From positions 56,331,355-56,395,354 of the forward strand of contig OZ038384.1 in the NCBI GenBank assembly GCA_964036045.1: a stretch of 64,000 bases of DNA. Reading direction: 5' to 3'. The position numbers were made by a program, and so were the translations under genes. The stretch's first letter is position 1. Every line of letters begins with the position of its first letter. Origin of the DNA: Eutreptiella sp. 'Long Island Sound 2002' (lineage: Eukaryota > Euglenozoa > Euglenophyceae > Eutreptiales > Eutreptiaceae). Below are positions 14,585 to 29,180 of this stretch, piece after piece. The notes under the pieces were generated by a model. It did not search any database. It had not been told where the DNA came from and saw only the letters and a list, made by a program, of their open reading frames with translations.

Positions 14585-15686
14585 TTACGGGGCGTTGGTA
14601 CCTGCATGAGGTATGGCGGGGCATTGGTACAAGCATGAGGTATTGCATGGCATTGGTACATGCATGAGGTACGGCGGGGCATTGGTACATGCATGGGGTA
14701 TGGCGGGGCTTTGGTACATGCATGAGGTATTACAGGGCATTGGTACGTGCATGATGTATGGCGGGGCATTGGTACATGCATGAGGTATGGCGGGGCATTG
14801 GTAGATGCATGAGGTATGGCGGGGCGTTGGTATATGCATGGGGTATGGCGGGCCATTGGTACATGCATGAGGTATGGCGGGGCATTGGTACATGCATGAG
14901 GTATGGCGGGGCTTTGGTACATGAATGAGGTATCGCGGGGCCTTGGTACGTGCATGAGGTATGGCGGGGCTTTGGTACATGCATGAGGTATGGCGGGGCG
15001 TCGGTACATGCATGAGGTATGGTGGGTCATTGATACATGCACGGGGTATGGCGGGGCATTGATACATGCATGGGGTATGGCGTGGCATTGGTACATGCAT
15101 GAGGTATGGCGGGGCATTGGTACATGCATGACGTATGGCGCGGCATTGGTACATGCATGAGGTATGGCGGGGCATTGGTACATGCATGGGGTATGACGGG
15201 GCATTGGTACATGCATGAGGTATGGCGGGCCATTGGTACATGCATGAGGTATGGCGGGGCTTTGGTACATGCATGAGGTATGGCGGGGCATTGGTACATG
15301 CATGAGGTATGGCGGAGCATTGGTACAGGCATGAGGTATGGCGGGGCATTGGTAGATGCATGAGGTATGGCGGGGCGTTGGTACGTGCATGAGGTCTGGC
15401 GGGGCATTGGTACATGCATGAGGTATGGCGGGCCATTGGTACATGCATGAGGTATGGCGGGGCTTTGGTACATGCATGAGGTATGGCGGGGCATTGGTAC
15501 ATGCATGAGGTATGGCGGCGCTTTGGTACACGCATGAGGTATGGCGGGGCATTGGTACATGCATGAGGTATGGCGGGGCGTCGGTACATGCATGAGGTAT
15601 GGTGCGTCATTGATACATGCATGGGGTATGGCGGCGCATTGGTACATGCATGAGGTATGGCGGGGCATTGGTAGATGCATGAGGTA
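14585..15686 (+). repeat. 1,102-bp (38-unit) higher-order repeat, copy 2 of 4
   Basis: This copy is essentially identical to copies 1 and 3, with every marker unit displaced by exactly 1,102 bp. The near-perfect match, set against strong divergence between the individual monomers inside the block, means that the 38-unit block is the current amplification unit. Confidence 0.92.
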
Positions 15687-16788
15687 TTACGGGGCGTTGG
15701 TACCTGCATGAGGTATGGCGGGGCATTGGTACAAGCATGAGGTATTGCATGGCATTGGTACATGCATGAGGTACGGCGGGGCATTGGTACATGCATGGGG
15801 TATGGCGGGGCTTTGGTACATGCATGAGGTATTACAGGGCATTGGTACGTGCATGATGTATGGCGGGGCATTGGTACATGCATGAGGTATGGCGGGGCAT
15901 TGGTAGATGCATGAGGTATGGCGGGGCGTTGGTATATGCATGGGGTATGGCGGGCCATTGGTACATGCATGAGGTATGGCGGGGCATTGGTACATGCATG
16001 AGGTATGGCGGGGCTTTGGTACATGAATGAGGTATCGCGGGGCCTTGGTACGTGCATGAGGTATGGCGGGGCTTTGGTACATGCATGAGGTATGGCGGGG
16101 CGTCGGTACATGCATGAGGTATGGTGGGTCATTGATACATGCACGGGGTATGGCGGGGCATTGATACATGCATGGGGTATGGCGTGGCATTGGTACATGC
16201 ATGAGGTATGGCGGGGCATTGGTACATGCATGACGTATGGCGCGGCATTGGTACATGCATGAGGTATGGCGGGGCATTGGTACATGCATGGGGTATGACG
16301 GGGCATTGGTACATGCATGAGGTATGGCGGGCCATTGGTACATGCATGAGGTATGGCGGGGCTTTGGTACATGCATGAGGTATGGCGGGGCATTGGTACA
16401 TGCATGAGGTATGGCGGAGCATTGGTACAGGCATGAGGTATGGCGGGGCATTGGTAGATGCATGAGGTATGGCGGGGCGTTGGTACGTGCATGAGGTCTG
16501 GCGGGGCATTGGTACATGCATGAGGTATGGCGGGCCATTGGTACATGCATGAGGTATGGCGGGGCTTTGGTACATGCATGAGGTATGGCGGGGCATTGGT
16601 ACATGCATGAGGTATGGCGGCGCTTTGGTACACGCATGAGGTATGGCGGGGCATTGGTACATGCATGAGGTATGGCGGGGCGTCGGTACATGCATGAGGT
16701 ATGGTGCGTCATTGATACATGCATGGGGTATGGCGGCGCATTGGTACATGCATGAGGTATGGCGGGGCATTGGTAGATGCATGAGGTA
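15687..16788 (+). repeat. 1,102-bp (38-unit) higher-order repeat, copy 3 of 4
   Basis: This copy appears nearly base-for-base the same as copy 2. It keeps the same TACATGAATGAGG, GGCGGAGC, TACAGGCATG, GTCTGGC and TGCGTCATTG marker units at 1,102-bp spacing. Confidence 0.92.
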
Positions 16789-17890
16789 TTACGGGGCGTT
16801 GGTACCTGCATGAGGTATGGCGGGGCATTGGTACAAGCATGAGGTATTGCATGGCATTGGTACATGCATGAGGTACGGCGGGGCATTGGTACATGCATGG
16901 GGTATGGCGGGGCTTTGGTACATGCATGAGGTATTACAGGGCATTGGTACGTGCATGATGTATGGCGGGGCATTGGTACATGCATGAGGTATGGTGGGGC
17001 ATTGGTAGATGCATGAGGTATGGCGGGGCGTTGGTATATGCATGGGGTATGGCGGGCCATTGGTACATGCATGAGGTATGGCGGGGCATTGGTACATGCA
17101 TGAGGTATGGCGGGGCTTTGGTACATGAATGAGGTATTGCGGGGCCTTGGTACGTGCATGAGGTATGGCGGGGCTTTGGTACATGCATGAGGTATGGCGG
17201 GGCGTCGGTACATGCATGAGGTATGGTGGGTCATTGATACATGCACGGGGTATGGCGGGGCATTGATACATGCATGGGGTATGGCGTGGCATTGGTACAT
17301 GCATGAGGTATGGCGGGGCATTGGTACATGTATGACGTATGGCGCGGCATTGGTACATGCATGAGGTATGGCGGGGCATTGGTACATGCATGGGGTATGA
17401 CGGCGCTTTGGTACATGCATGAGGTATGGCGGGCCATTGGTAGATGCATGAGGTATGGCGGGGCGTTGGTACGTGCATGAGGTATGGCGGGGCATTGGTA
17501 CATGCATGAGGTATGGCGGGCCATTGGTACATGCATGAGGTATGGCGGGGCTTTGGTACATGCATGAGGTATGGCGGGGCATTGGTACATGCATGAGGTA
17601 TGGCGGAGCATTGGTACAGGCATGAGGTATGGCGGGGCATTCGTAGATGCATGAGGTATGGCGGGGCGTTGGTACATGCATGAGGTCTGGCGGGGCATTG
17701 GTACATGCATGAGGTATGGCGGGCCATTGGTACATGCATGAGGTATGGCGGGGCTTTGGTACATGCATGAGGTATGGCGGGGCATTGGTACATGCATGAG
17801 GTATGGCGGGGCATTGGTACATGCATGAGGTATGGCAGGGCATTGGTACATGCATGAGGTATGGTGGGGCATTGGTACATGCATGAGGTA
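16789..17890 (+). repeat. 1,102-bp higher-order repeat, copy 4, diverging
   Basis: This is the fourth copy and shares the marker order for most of its length. It has private changes, such as GTATTGC for GTATCGC near 17,132, TACATGTATGACG near 17,326, and a GACGGCGC unit near 17,400 followed by a 10-unit stretch that appears twice. From about 17,800 it no longer follows the other copies. The edge copy of an HOR array is commonly the most diverged, as seen here. Confidence 0.85.
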
Positions 17891-20800
17891 TGGCGGGGCT
17901 TTGGTAGATGCATGAGGTATGGTGGGTCATTGGTACATGCATGGGGTATGGCGGGGCATTGGTGCATGCATGAGGTATGGCGGGGCATTGGTACATGCAT
18001 GAGGTATGGCGGGGCGTCGGTACATGCATGAGGTATGGCGGGGCATTGGTACATGCATGAGGTATGGCGGGGCATTGGTACATGCATGGGGTATGGCGGG
18101 CCATTGGTACATGCATGAGGTATGGCAGGGCATTGGTAGATGCATCAGGTATGGCGGGGCGTTGGTACGTGCATGAAGTATGGCGGCGCATTGGTACATG
18201 CATGAGGTATGGCGGGGCATTGGTACATGCATGAGGTATGGCGTATGGCCGGGCATTGGTGCATGCATGAGGTATGGCGGGGCATTGGTACATGCATGAG
18301 GTACGGCGTGGCATTGGTACATGCATCGGGTATGGCGGGGCATTGGTACATGCATGAGGTATGGCGGGGCATTGGTACATGCATGAGGTATGGCGGGGCA
18401 TTGGTACATGCATGAGGTATGGCGGGGCATTGGTACATGCATGGGGTATGACGGGGCTTTGGTACATGCATGAGGTATGGCGGGGCTTTGGTAGATGCAT
18501 CAGGTATGGCGGGGCGTTGGTACGTGCATGAAGTATGGCGGCGCATTGGTACATGCATGAGGTATGGCGGGGCATTGGTACATGCATGAGGTATGGCGTA
18601 TTGCGGGGCATTGGTACATGCATGAGGTACGGCGTGGCATTGGTACATGCATGAGGTATGGCGGGGCATTGGTACATGCATGAGGTATGGCGGAGCTTTG
18701 GTACATGCATGAGGTATGGCGGGGCATTGGTACATGCATGAGGTATGGCGGGGCTTTGGTACATGCATGAGGTATGGCGGGGCTTTGGTACATGCATAAG
18801 GTATGGCGGGGCATTGGTACATGCATGAGGTATGGCGGGGCATTGGTAGATGCATGAGGTATGGCGGGGCGTTGGTACGTGCATGAGGTATTACGGGGCA
18901 TTGGTACATGCATGAGGTGTGGCAGGGCATTGGTACATGCATGAGGTATGGCGGGGCGTCGGTACATGCATGAGGTATGGCGGGGCATTGGTACATGCAT
19001 GAGGTATGGCGGGGCTTTGGTACATGAATGAGGTACGGCGGGACATTGCTATATGCATGAGGTATGGCGGGGCATTGGTACATGCATGAGGTATGGCGGG
19101 GCTTTGGTACATGCATGAGGTACGGCGGGGCTTTGGTACATATACGAGGTATGCCGGGGCCTTGGTACATGCATGGGGTATGGCGGGGCATTGGTACATG
19201 CATGACGTATGGCGGGGCTTCCGTACATATACGAGGTATGGCGCGGCATTGGTAGATGCATGGGGTATGGCGGGGCATTGGTACATGCATGAGGTATGGC
19301 GGGGCATTGGTACATGCATGAGGTATGGCGCGGCATTGGTACATGCATGAGTTATGGCGGGGCATTGGTACATACATGAGTTATGGCGGGGCATTGGTAC
19401 ATACATGAGGTGTGGTGGCGCATTGGTACATGCATGAGGTATGGCGGGATCTTCGCACATGCATGGGGTATGGCGGGGCATCGGTATATGCATGAGGTAT
19501 TGCAGGGCATTGGTACATGCATGAGGTATGGCGGGGCATTGGTACATGCATGAGGTATGGCGGGGCGTCGGTACATGCATGAGGTATGGTGGGTCATTGA
19601 TACATGCATGGGGTATGGCGGGGCATTGGTACATGCATGGGGTATGACGGGGCTTTGGTACATGCATGAGGTATGGCGGGCCATTGGTACATGCATGAGG
19701 TATGGCGGGGCATTGGTAGATGCATGAGGTATGGCGGGGCGTTGGTACGTGCATGAGGTATGGCGGGGCATTGGTACATGCATGAGGTATGGCGGGCCAT
19801 TGGTACATGCATGAGGTATGGCGGGGCCCTGGTACATGCATGAGGTATGGCGGGGCTTTGGTACATGCATGAGGTATGGCGGGGCCTTGGTACATGCATG
19901 AGGTATGGCGGGGCTTTGGTACATACATGAGGTATGGCGGGGCTTCGGTACACATACGAGGTATGGCGGGGCCTTGGTACATGCATGGGGTATGGCGGGG
20001 CATTGGTACATGCATGAGGTATGGCGGGGCTTCGGCACATATACGAGGTATGGCGGGGCATTGGTAGATGCATGGGGTATGGCGGGGCATTGGTACATGC
20101 ATGAGGTGTGGCGGGGCATTGGTACATGCATGGGGTACGGCGGGGCATTGGTACATGCATGAGTTATGGCGGGGCATTGGTACATGCATGAGGTATGGCG
20201 GGGCATTGGTACATACATGAGGTGTGATGGGGCATTGGTACATGCATGAGGTATGGCGGGATCTTCGCACATGCATGGGGTATGGCGGGGCATTGGTATA
20301 TGCATGAGGTATTGCAGGGCATTGGTACATGCATGAGGTATGGCGGGGCATTGGTACATGCATGAGGTATGGCGGGGCTTTGGTACATGCATGAGGTATG
20401 GCGGGATCTTCGCACATGCATGAGGGAAGGCGGGGTATTGGTAAATGCATGAGGTATGGCGGGGCTTTGGTACATTCATGAGGTATGGCGGGGCATTGGT
20501 ACATGCATGAGGTATGGCGGGGCATTGGTACATGCATGAGGTATGGCGGGGCATTGGTACATGCATGAGGTATGGCGAGGCTTTGGTACATGCATGAGGT
20601 ATGGCGGGGCTTTGGTACATGCATGTGGTATGGCGGGGCATTGGTACATGCATGAGGTATGGCGGGGCTTTGGTACATGCATGGGGTATGGCGGGGCATT
20701 GGTACACGCCTGAGGTATGGCGGGGCTTTGGTACATGCATGAGGTATTGCGCCCGCCTTGGTACATGAATGAGGTATGGCGGGGCATTAGTACATGCATG

Positions 20801-23800
20801 AGGTATGGCAGGGCTTTGGTACATGCATGAGGTATGGCGGGGCTTTGATACATGCATGAGGTATGGCGGGGCATCGGTACATGCATGGGGTATGGCGGGG
20901 CATTGGTACATGCATGAGGTATGGCGGTGCATTAGTACACGCATGAGATATGGAGGGCCTTTGGTACATGCATGAGGTATGGCAGGGCATTGGTACATGC
21001 ATGAGGTATTGCGCCCGCCTTGGTACATGAATGAGGTATGGCGGGGCATTAGTACATGCATGAGGTATGGCAGGGCTTTGGTACATGCATGAGGTATGGC
21101 GGGGCATTGGTACATGCATGAGGTATGGCGGGGCTTCCGTACATATACGAGGTATGGCGGGGCATTGGTAGATGCATGGGGTATGACGGGGCATTGGTAC
21201 ATGCATGAGGTATGGCGGGGCATTGGTACATGCATGAGGTATGGCGGGGCATTGGTACATACATGAGGTATGGCGGGGCGTCGGTACATACATGAGGTAT
21301 GGTGGGTCATTGATACATGCATGGGGTATGGCGGGGCATTGGTACATGCATGGGGTATGGCGGGGCATTGGTACATGCATGAGGTATGGCGGGGCATTGG
21401 TACATGCATGGGGTATGACGGGGCTTTGGTACATGCATGAGGTATGGCGGGGCATTGGTAGATGCATGAGGTATGGCGGGGCATTGGTAGATGCATGGGG
21501 TATGGCGGGGCGTTGGTACGTGCATGAGGTATGGCGGGGCATTGGTACATGCATGAGGTATGGCGGGGCATTGGTACATGCATGAGGTATGGCGGGGCTT
21601 TGGTACATGCATGAGGTATGGCGGGGCTTTGGTACATGCATGAGGTATGGCGGGGCCTTGTTACATGCATGAGGTATGGCGGGGCTTTGGTACATACATG
21701 AGGTATGGCGGGGCTTTGGTACCTGCATGAGGTATTACGGGGCATTGGTACATGCATGAGGTGTGGCAGGGCATTGGTACATGCATGAGGTATGGCGGGG
21801 CGTCGGTACATGCATGAGGTATGGCGGGGCATTGGTACATGCATGAGGTATGGCGGGGCTTTGGTACATGCATGAGGTATGGTGGGGCATTGGTACATGC
21901 ATGAGGTATGGCGGGACATTGGTATATGCATGAGGTATGGCGGGGCATTGGTACATGCATGAGGTATGGCGGGGCTTTGGTACATGCATGAGGTACGGCG
22001 GGGCTTTCGTACATATACGAGGTATGGCGGGGCCTTGGTACATGCATGGGGTATGGCGGGGCATTGGTACATGCATGAGGTATGGCGGGGCTTCGGTACA
22101 TATACGAGGTATGGCGGGGCATTGGTAGATGCATGGGGTATGGCGGGGCATTGGTACATGCATGAGGTATGGCGGGGCATTGGTACATGCATGAGGTATG
22201 GCGGGGCATTGGTACATGCATGAGTTATGGCGGGGCATTGGTACATGCATGAGGTATGGCGGGGCATTGGTACATACATGAGGTGTGGTGGGGCATTGGT
22301 ACATGCATGAGGTATGGCGGGATCTTCGCACATGCATGGGGTATGGCGGGGCATTGGTATATGCATGAGGTATTGCAGGGCATTGGTACATGCATGAGGT
22401 ATGGCGGGGCATTGGTACATGCATGAGGTAAAGCGGGGCATTGGTACATACATGAGGTGTGGTGGGGCATTGGTACATGCATGAGGTATGGCGGGATCTT
22501 CGCACATGCATGGGGTATGGCGGGGCATTGGTACATGCATGAGGTATGGCGGGGAATTGGTACATGCATGAGGTATGGCGGGGCATTGGTACATGCATGA
22601 GGTATGGCGGGGCTTTGGTACATGCATGAGGTATGGCGGGGCTTTGGTACATGCATGAGGTATGGCGGGGCTTTGGTACATGCAACGGGTATGGCGGGGC
22701 ATTGGTACATGCGTGAGGTATGGCGGGGCGTTTGTACATATACGAGGTATGGCGGGGCTTCGGTAAATGCATGAGGTATGGCGGGGCATTGGTACATGCA
22801 TGAGGTATGGCGGGGCCTTGGTACATGCATGAGGTGTGGTGGGGCATTGATACATGCATGAGGTATGGCGGGATCTTCGCACATGCATGGGGTATGGCGG
22901 GGCTTTGATACATGCATGAGGTATGGCGGGTCTTTGGTACATGCATGGGGTATGGCGGGGCATTGGTACATGCATGAGGTATGGCGGGGCTTTGGTACAT
23001 GCATGACTTATGGCGGGGCATTGGTACATGCGTGAGGTATGGCGGGACATTGGTATATGCATGGGGTATGGCGGGGCGTTTGTACATATACGAGGTATGG
23101 CGCGGCCTCGGTAAATGCATGAGGTATGGCGGGGCATTGGTACATGCATGAGGTATGGCGGGGCTTTGGCACATGCATGAGGTATGGCGGGGCATTGGTA
23201 CATACATGAGGTATGGCGGGGCTTTGGTACATGCATGAGGTATGGCGGGGCTTTGGTACATGAATGAGGTATGGCGGGGCATTGGTACCTGCATGAGGTA
23301 TGGCGGGGCATTGGTACATGCATGAGGTCTGGCGGGGCATTGGTACATGCCTGAGGTATGGCGGGTCTTTGGTACATGCATGAGGTATGGCGGCGCCTTG
23401 GTACATGAATGAGGTATGGCGGGGCATTGGTACATACATGAGGTATGGTGGGGCATTGGTACATGCATGAGGTATGGCGGGACCTTCGTACATGCATGAC
23501 GTATGGCGGCGCATTGGTACATGAATGAGGTATGGCGGGGCATTGGTACATGCATGAGGTATGGCGGCCCTTTGGTACATGCATGAGGTATGGCGGGGCA
23601 TTGGTACATGCATGAGGTATGGCGGGACCTTCGTACATGCATGGCCTATGGCGGCACTTCGGTACATGCGTGAGGTATGGTGGGGCATTGGTACATGCAT
23701 GAGGTAGGGCGGGGCGTTGGTACATGCATGACTTATGGCGGGGCATTGGTACATGCGTGAGGTATGGCGGGACATTGGTATATGCATGGGGTATGGCGGG

Positions 23801-26800
23801 GCATTGGTACATGCATGAGGTATGGCGGGGCTTTGGTACATGCATGAGGTATGGCGGGGCATTGGCACATGCCTGGGGTATGGCGGGGCATTGGTACATG
23901 CATGAGGTATGGCGGGGCATTGGTACATGCATGAGGTATGACGGCGCTTTTGCACATGCATGAGGTATGGCGGGGCTTTGGTACATGCATGAGGTATGGC
24001 GGGGCATTGGAACATCCATCAGGTATGGCGGGGCATTGGTACATGCATGAGGTATGGCGGGGCATTGGTTCATGCATGAGGTATGGCGGGGCATTGGTAT
24101 ATGCATTGGGTATGGCGGGGCATTTGTACATGCATGAGGTATGGCGGGGCTTTGGTGCATGCATGAGGTATGGCGGGGCATTGGTACATGAATCAGGTAT
24201 GGCGGGGCATTGGTACATGTATGAGGTAGGGCGGGGCATTGGTACATGCATGAGGTATGGCGGGGCATTGGTACATGCATGAGGTATGGCGGGGCATTGG
24301 TACATGCAAGAGGTATGGCGGGGCATTGGTACATGCATGAGGTATGGCGGGGCATTGGTACATACATGAGGTGTGGTGGGGCATTGGTACATGCATGAGG
24401 TATGGCGGGATATTCGCACATGCATGGGGTATGGCGGGGCATTGGTACATGCACGAGGTATTGCAGGGCATTGGTAATTGCATGAGGTATGGCGGGGCAT
24501 TGGTACATGCATGAGGTATGGCGGGGCATTGGTACATACATGAGGTGTGGTGGGGCCTTTGTACATGCATGAGGTATGGCGGGATCTTCGCACATGCATG
24601 GGGTATGGCGGGGCATTGGTACATGCATGAGGTATGGCGGGGCATTGGTACATGCATGAGGTATGGCGGGGCTTTGGTACATGCATGAGGTATGGCGGGG
24701 CTTTGGTACATGCATGGGGTATGGCGGGGCATTGGTACATGCATGAGGTATGCCGGGGCTTTGGTACATGCATGGGGTAGGCCGGGGCCTTGGTACATGC
24801 ATGAGGTATGGCGGGGCATTGGTACATGCATGACTTATGGCGGGGCATTGGTACATGCGTGAGGTATGGCGGGACATTGGTATACGCATGGGGTATGGCG
24901 GGGCGTTTGTACATATACGAGGTATGGCGGGGCTTCGGTAAATGCATGAGGTATGGCGGGCCATTGGTAGATGCATGAGGTATGGCGGGGCATTGGTACA
25001 TACATGAGGTGTGGTGGGGCCTTTGTACATGCATGAGGTATGGCGGGATCTTCGCACATGCATGGGGTATGGCGGGGCATTGGTACATGCATGAGGTATG
25101 GCGGGGCATTGGTACATGCATGAGGTATGGCGGGGCATTGGTACATGCATGAGGTATGGCGGGGCTTGGTACATGCATGAGGTATGGCGGGGCATTGGTA
25201 CATGCATGAGGTATGGCGGGGCATTGGTACATGCATGGGGTATGGCGGGGCATTGGTACATGCATGAGGTATGGCGGGGCTTTGGTACATGCATGGGGTA
25301 GGGCGGGGCCTTGGTAAATGCATGAGGTATGGTGGGGCATTGGTACATGCATGACTTATGCCGGGGCATTGGTACATGCATGAGGGATGGCGGGGCATTG
25401 GTACATGCGTGAGGTATGGCGGGACATTGGTATACGCATGGGGTATGGCGGGGCGTTTGTACATATACGAGGTATGGCGGGGCTTCGGTAAATGCATGAG
25501 GTATGGCGGGGCTTTGGCACATGCATGAGGTATGGCGGGGCATTGGTACATACATGAGGTGTGGTTGGGCCTTTGTACATGCATGAGGTATGGCGGGATC
25601 TTCGCACATGCATGGGGTATGGCGGGGCATTGGTACATGCATGAGGTATGGCGGGGCATTGGTACATGCATGAGGTATGGCGGGGCATTGGTACATGCAT
25701 GAGGTATGGCGGGGCTTTGGTACATGCATGAGGTATGGCGGGGCTTTGGTACATGCATGAGGTATGGCAGGGCATTGGTACATGCATGAGGTATGGCGGG
25801 GCATTGGTACATGCATGGGGTATGGCGGGGCATTGGCACATGCCTGGGGTATGGCGGGGCATTGGTACATGCATGAGGTATGGCGGGGCATTGGTACATG
25901 CATGAGGGATGGCGGCGCTTTTGTACATGCATGAGGTATGGCGGGGCTTTGGTACATGCATGATGTTAGGCGGGGCATTGGAACATGCATCAGGTATGGC
26001 GGGGCATTGGTACATGCATGAGGTATGGCGGGGCATTGGTTCATGCATGAGGTATGGCGGGGCATTGGTACATGCATGAGGTATGGCGGGGCATTGGTAC
26101 ATGCATGAGGTATGGCGGGGCTTTGGTACATGCATGAGGTATGGCGGGGCTTTGGCACATGCATGAGGTACGGCGGGGCTTTGGTACATGCATGAGGTAT
26201 GGCGGGGCATTGGTACATGCATGAGGTATGGCGGGGCTTTGGTACATGCATGAGGTATGGCGGGGCATTGGTACATGCCTGGGGTATGGCGGGGCATTGG
26301 TACATGCATGAGGTATGGCGGGGCATTGGTACATGCATGAGGTATCGCGGGGCTTTGGTACATGCATGAGGTACGGCGGGGCATTGGTACATGCATGAGG
26401 TACGGCGGGGCATTGGTACATGCGTGAGGTATGGCGGGGCACTGGTACATGCATCAGGTATGGCAGGGCATTGGTACTTGAATCAGGTATGGCGGGGCAT
26501 TGGTACATGAATGAGGTATGGCGGGGCATTGGTACATGCATGAGGTATGGCGGGGCATTGGTACATGCATGAGGTATGGCGGGGCATTGGTACATGCATG
26601 AAGTATGGCGGGGCATTGGTACATGCATGAGGTATGGCGGGGCTTTGGTACATGCATGAAGTATGGCGGGGCTTCGGTACATGCATGAGGTATGGCGGGG
26701 CTTTGGTACATGCATGAGGTATGGCTGGGCATTGGTACATGCACGAGGTACGGCGGGGCATTGGTACATGCATGAGGTATGGCGGGGCTTCGGTACATGC

Positions 26801-27209
26801 ATGAGGTATGGCGGGGCTTTGGTACATGCATGGGGTATGGTGGGGCATTGGTACATGCATGAGGTATGGCGGGGCATTGGTACATGCATGAGGTATGGCG
26901 GGGCATTGGTACATGCATGAGGTATGGCGGGGCTTAGGCACATGCATGATGTATGGCGGGGCATTGGTACATGCATGAGGTATGGCGGGGCATTGGTAGA
27001 TGCATGAGGTATGGCGGGGCATTGGTACATGCATGAGGTATGGCGGGGCATTGGTACATGCATGAGGGAAGGCGGGGCTTTGGCACATGCATGACGTATG
27101 GCGGGGCATTGGTACATGCATCGGGTATGGTGGGGCATTGGTACATGCGTGAGGTATGGCGGGGCATTGGTACATGCATGAGGTATGGCGGGGCTTAGGC
27201 ACATGCATG

Positions 27210-28510
27210 ATGTATGGCGGGGCATTGGTACATGCATGAGGTATGGCGGGGCATTGGTACATGCATGAGGTATGGCGGGGCATTGGTACATGCATGAGGT
27301 ATGGCGGGGAATAGGCACATGCATGATGTATGGCGGGGCATTGGTACATGCATGAGGTATGGCGGGGCATTGGTACATGCATGAGGTATGGCGGGGCATT
27401 GGTACATACATGAGGTAGGGCCGGGCATTGGTGCATGCACGAGGTATGGCGGGGCTTTGGTACATGCATGAGGTATGGCGGGGCTTCGGTACATGCATGA
27501 GGTATGGCGGGGCATTGGTACATGCATGAGGTATGGCGGAACCTTCGTGCATGCATGGGGTATGGCGGGTCATTGGTACATGCATGAGGTATGGCGGGGC
27601 ATTGGTGCATGCATGAGGTATGGCCGGGCATTGGTACATGCGTGAGGTATGGCGGGCCTTTGGTGCATGCGTGAGGTATGGCGGGGCTTTGGTACATGTA
27701 TGAGGTATGGCGGGGCATTGGTACATGCATGAGGTATGGCGGGGCTTCGGTACATGCATGAAGTATGGTGGGATATTGGTACGGGCATGAGGTATGGCGG
27801 GGCTTTGGTACCTGCCTGAGGCATGGCGGGGCATTGGTACATACATGAGGTATGGCGGGGCATTGGTACATGCATGAGGTATGGCGGGGCTTTGGTACAT
27901 GCATGGGGTATGGCGGGGCATTGGTACACGCATGAGGTATGGCGGGGCTTCGGTACATGCATGAGGTATGGCGGGGCATTGTTACATGCATGAGGTATGG
28001 CGGGGCTTTCGTACATGCATGAGGTATGGCGGGGTATTGGTACGGGCATGAGGTATGGCGGGGCTTCGGTACATGCATGAGGTATGGCGGGATATTGGTA
28101 CATGCGTGAGGTATGGCGGGCCTTTGGTGCATGCATGAGGTATGGCGGGGCATTGGTACATGCATGAGGTATGGCGGGGCTTTCGTACATGCATGAGGTA
28201 TGGCGGGGCTTTGGTACCTGCCTGAGGCATGGCGGGGCATTGGTACATGCATGAGGTATGGCAGGGCTTCGGTACATGCATGAGGTATGGCGGGGCATTG
28301 GTACATGCGTGAGGTATGGCGGGCCTTTGGTGCATGCATGAGGTATGGCGGGGCTTCGGTACATGCATGAGGTATGGCGGGGCATTGGCACATGCCTGAG
28401 GTATGGCGGGCCTTTGGTACATGCATGAGGTATGGCGGGGTATTGGTACGGGCATGAGGTATGGCGGGGCTTTGGTACCTGCCTGAGGCATGGTGGGACC
28501 TTGGTATATG
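27210..28510 (+). repeat. Nested HOR at 27-31 kb, copy 1
   Basis: This series of rare variant units recurs at two offsets: 1,450 bp (50 units; partial copy at about 28,660-29,180) and 2,233 bp (77 units; long copy at about 29,443-30,743). Markers are the GGGGAATAGGCAC unit, the GTAGGGCCGGGC unit, GCGGAACCTTCGTGC, GAAGTATGGTGGGATATTGG at about 27,761, TACGGGCATGAGG and TACCTGCCTGAGGCATGG. The blocks interlock, so at least two rounds of duplication are needed to explain them. Confidence 0.85.
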
Positions 28511-28659
28511 AATGAGGTGTGGCGGGGCATTGGTACATGCATGGGGTATGGCGGGGCATTGGTGCATATATGATTTTCGGCGGGGCATTGGTACATGCAT
28601 GAGGTATGCCGGCGCATCGGTACATGCATGAGGTGTGGCGGGGTATTGGTACATGCATG

Positions 28660-29180
28660 ATGTATGGCGGGGCATTGGTACATGCATGAGGTATGGCGGG
28701 GCATTGGTACATGCATGAGGTATGGCGGGGCATTGGTACATGCATGAGGTATGGCGGGGAATAGGCACATGCATGATGTATGGCGGGGCATTGGTACATG
28801 CATGAGGTATGGCGGGGCATTGGTACATGCATGAGGTATGGCGGGGCATTGGTACATACATGAGGTAGGGCCGGGCATTGGTGCATGCACGAGGTATGGC
28901 GGGGCTTTGGTACATGCATGAGGTATGGCGGGGCTTCGGTACATGCATGAGGTATGGCGGGGCATTGGTACATGCATGAGGTATGGCGGAACCTTCGTGC
29001 ATGCATGGGGTATGGCGGGTCATTGGTACATGCATGAGGTATGGCGGGGCATTGGTGCATGCATGAGGTATGGCCGGGCATTGGTACATGCGTGAGGTAT
29101 GGCGGGCCTTTGGTGCATGCGTGAGGTATGGCGGGGCTTTGGTACATGTATGAGGTATGGCGGGGCATTGGTACATGCAT
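28660..29180 (+). repeat. Nested HOR at 27-31 kb, partial copy 2
   Basis: This partial copy matches 27,210-27,730 at an offset of 1,450 bp and 29,443-29,963 at an offset of 783 bp (27 units). Just upstream, the 28,420-28,660 segment, with its GGACCTTGGTATATGAATG unit and a GCATATATGATTTTCGG unit, is repeated at 29,200-29,440, again at 783 bp. The TGATTTTCGG variant is unusual because it breaks the most conserved part of the monomer, and it is copied in both places. Confidence 0.8.

Noticed and set aside
19352-26413. A 2,353-codon open frame on the minus strand and many similar long frames over the 29-mer arrays
   Set aside because: The monomer's reverse complement lacks stops in all frames, so long frames are automatic. 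The product is a simple 29-residue cycle with no domain, the starts are internal repeat ATGs, and the same peptide appears in all three frames.
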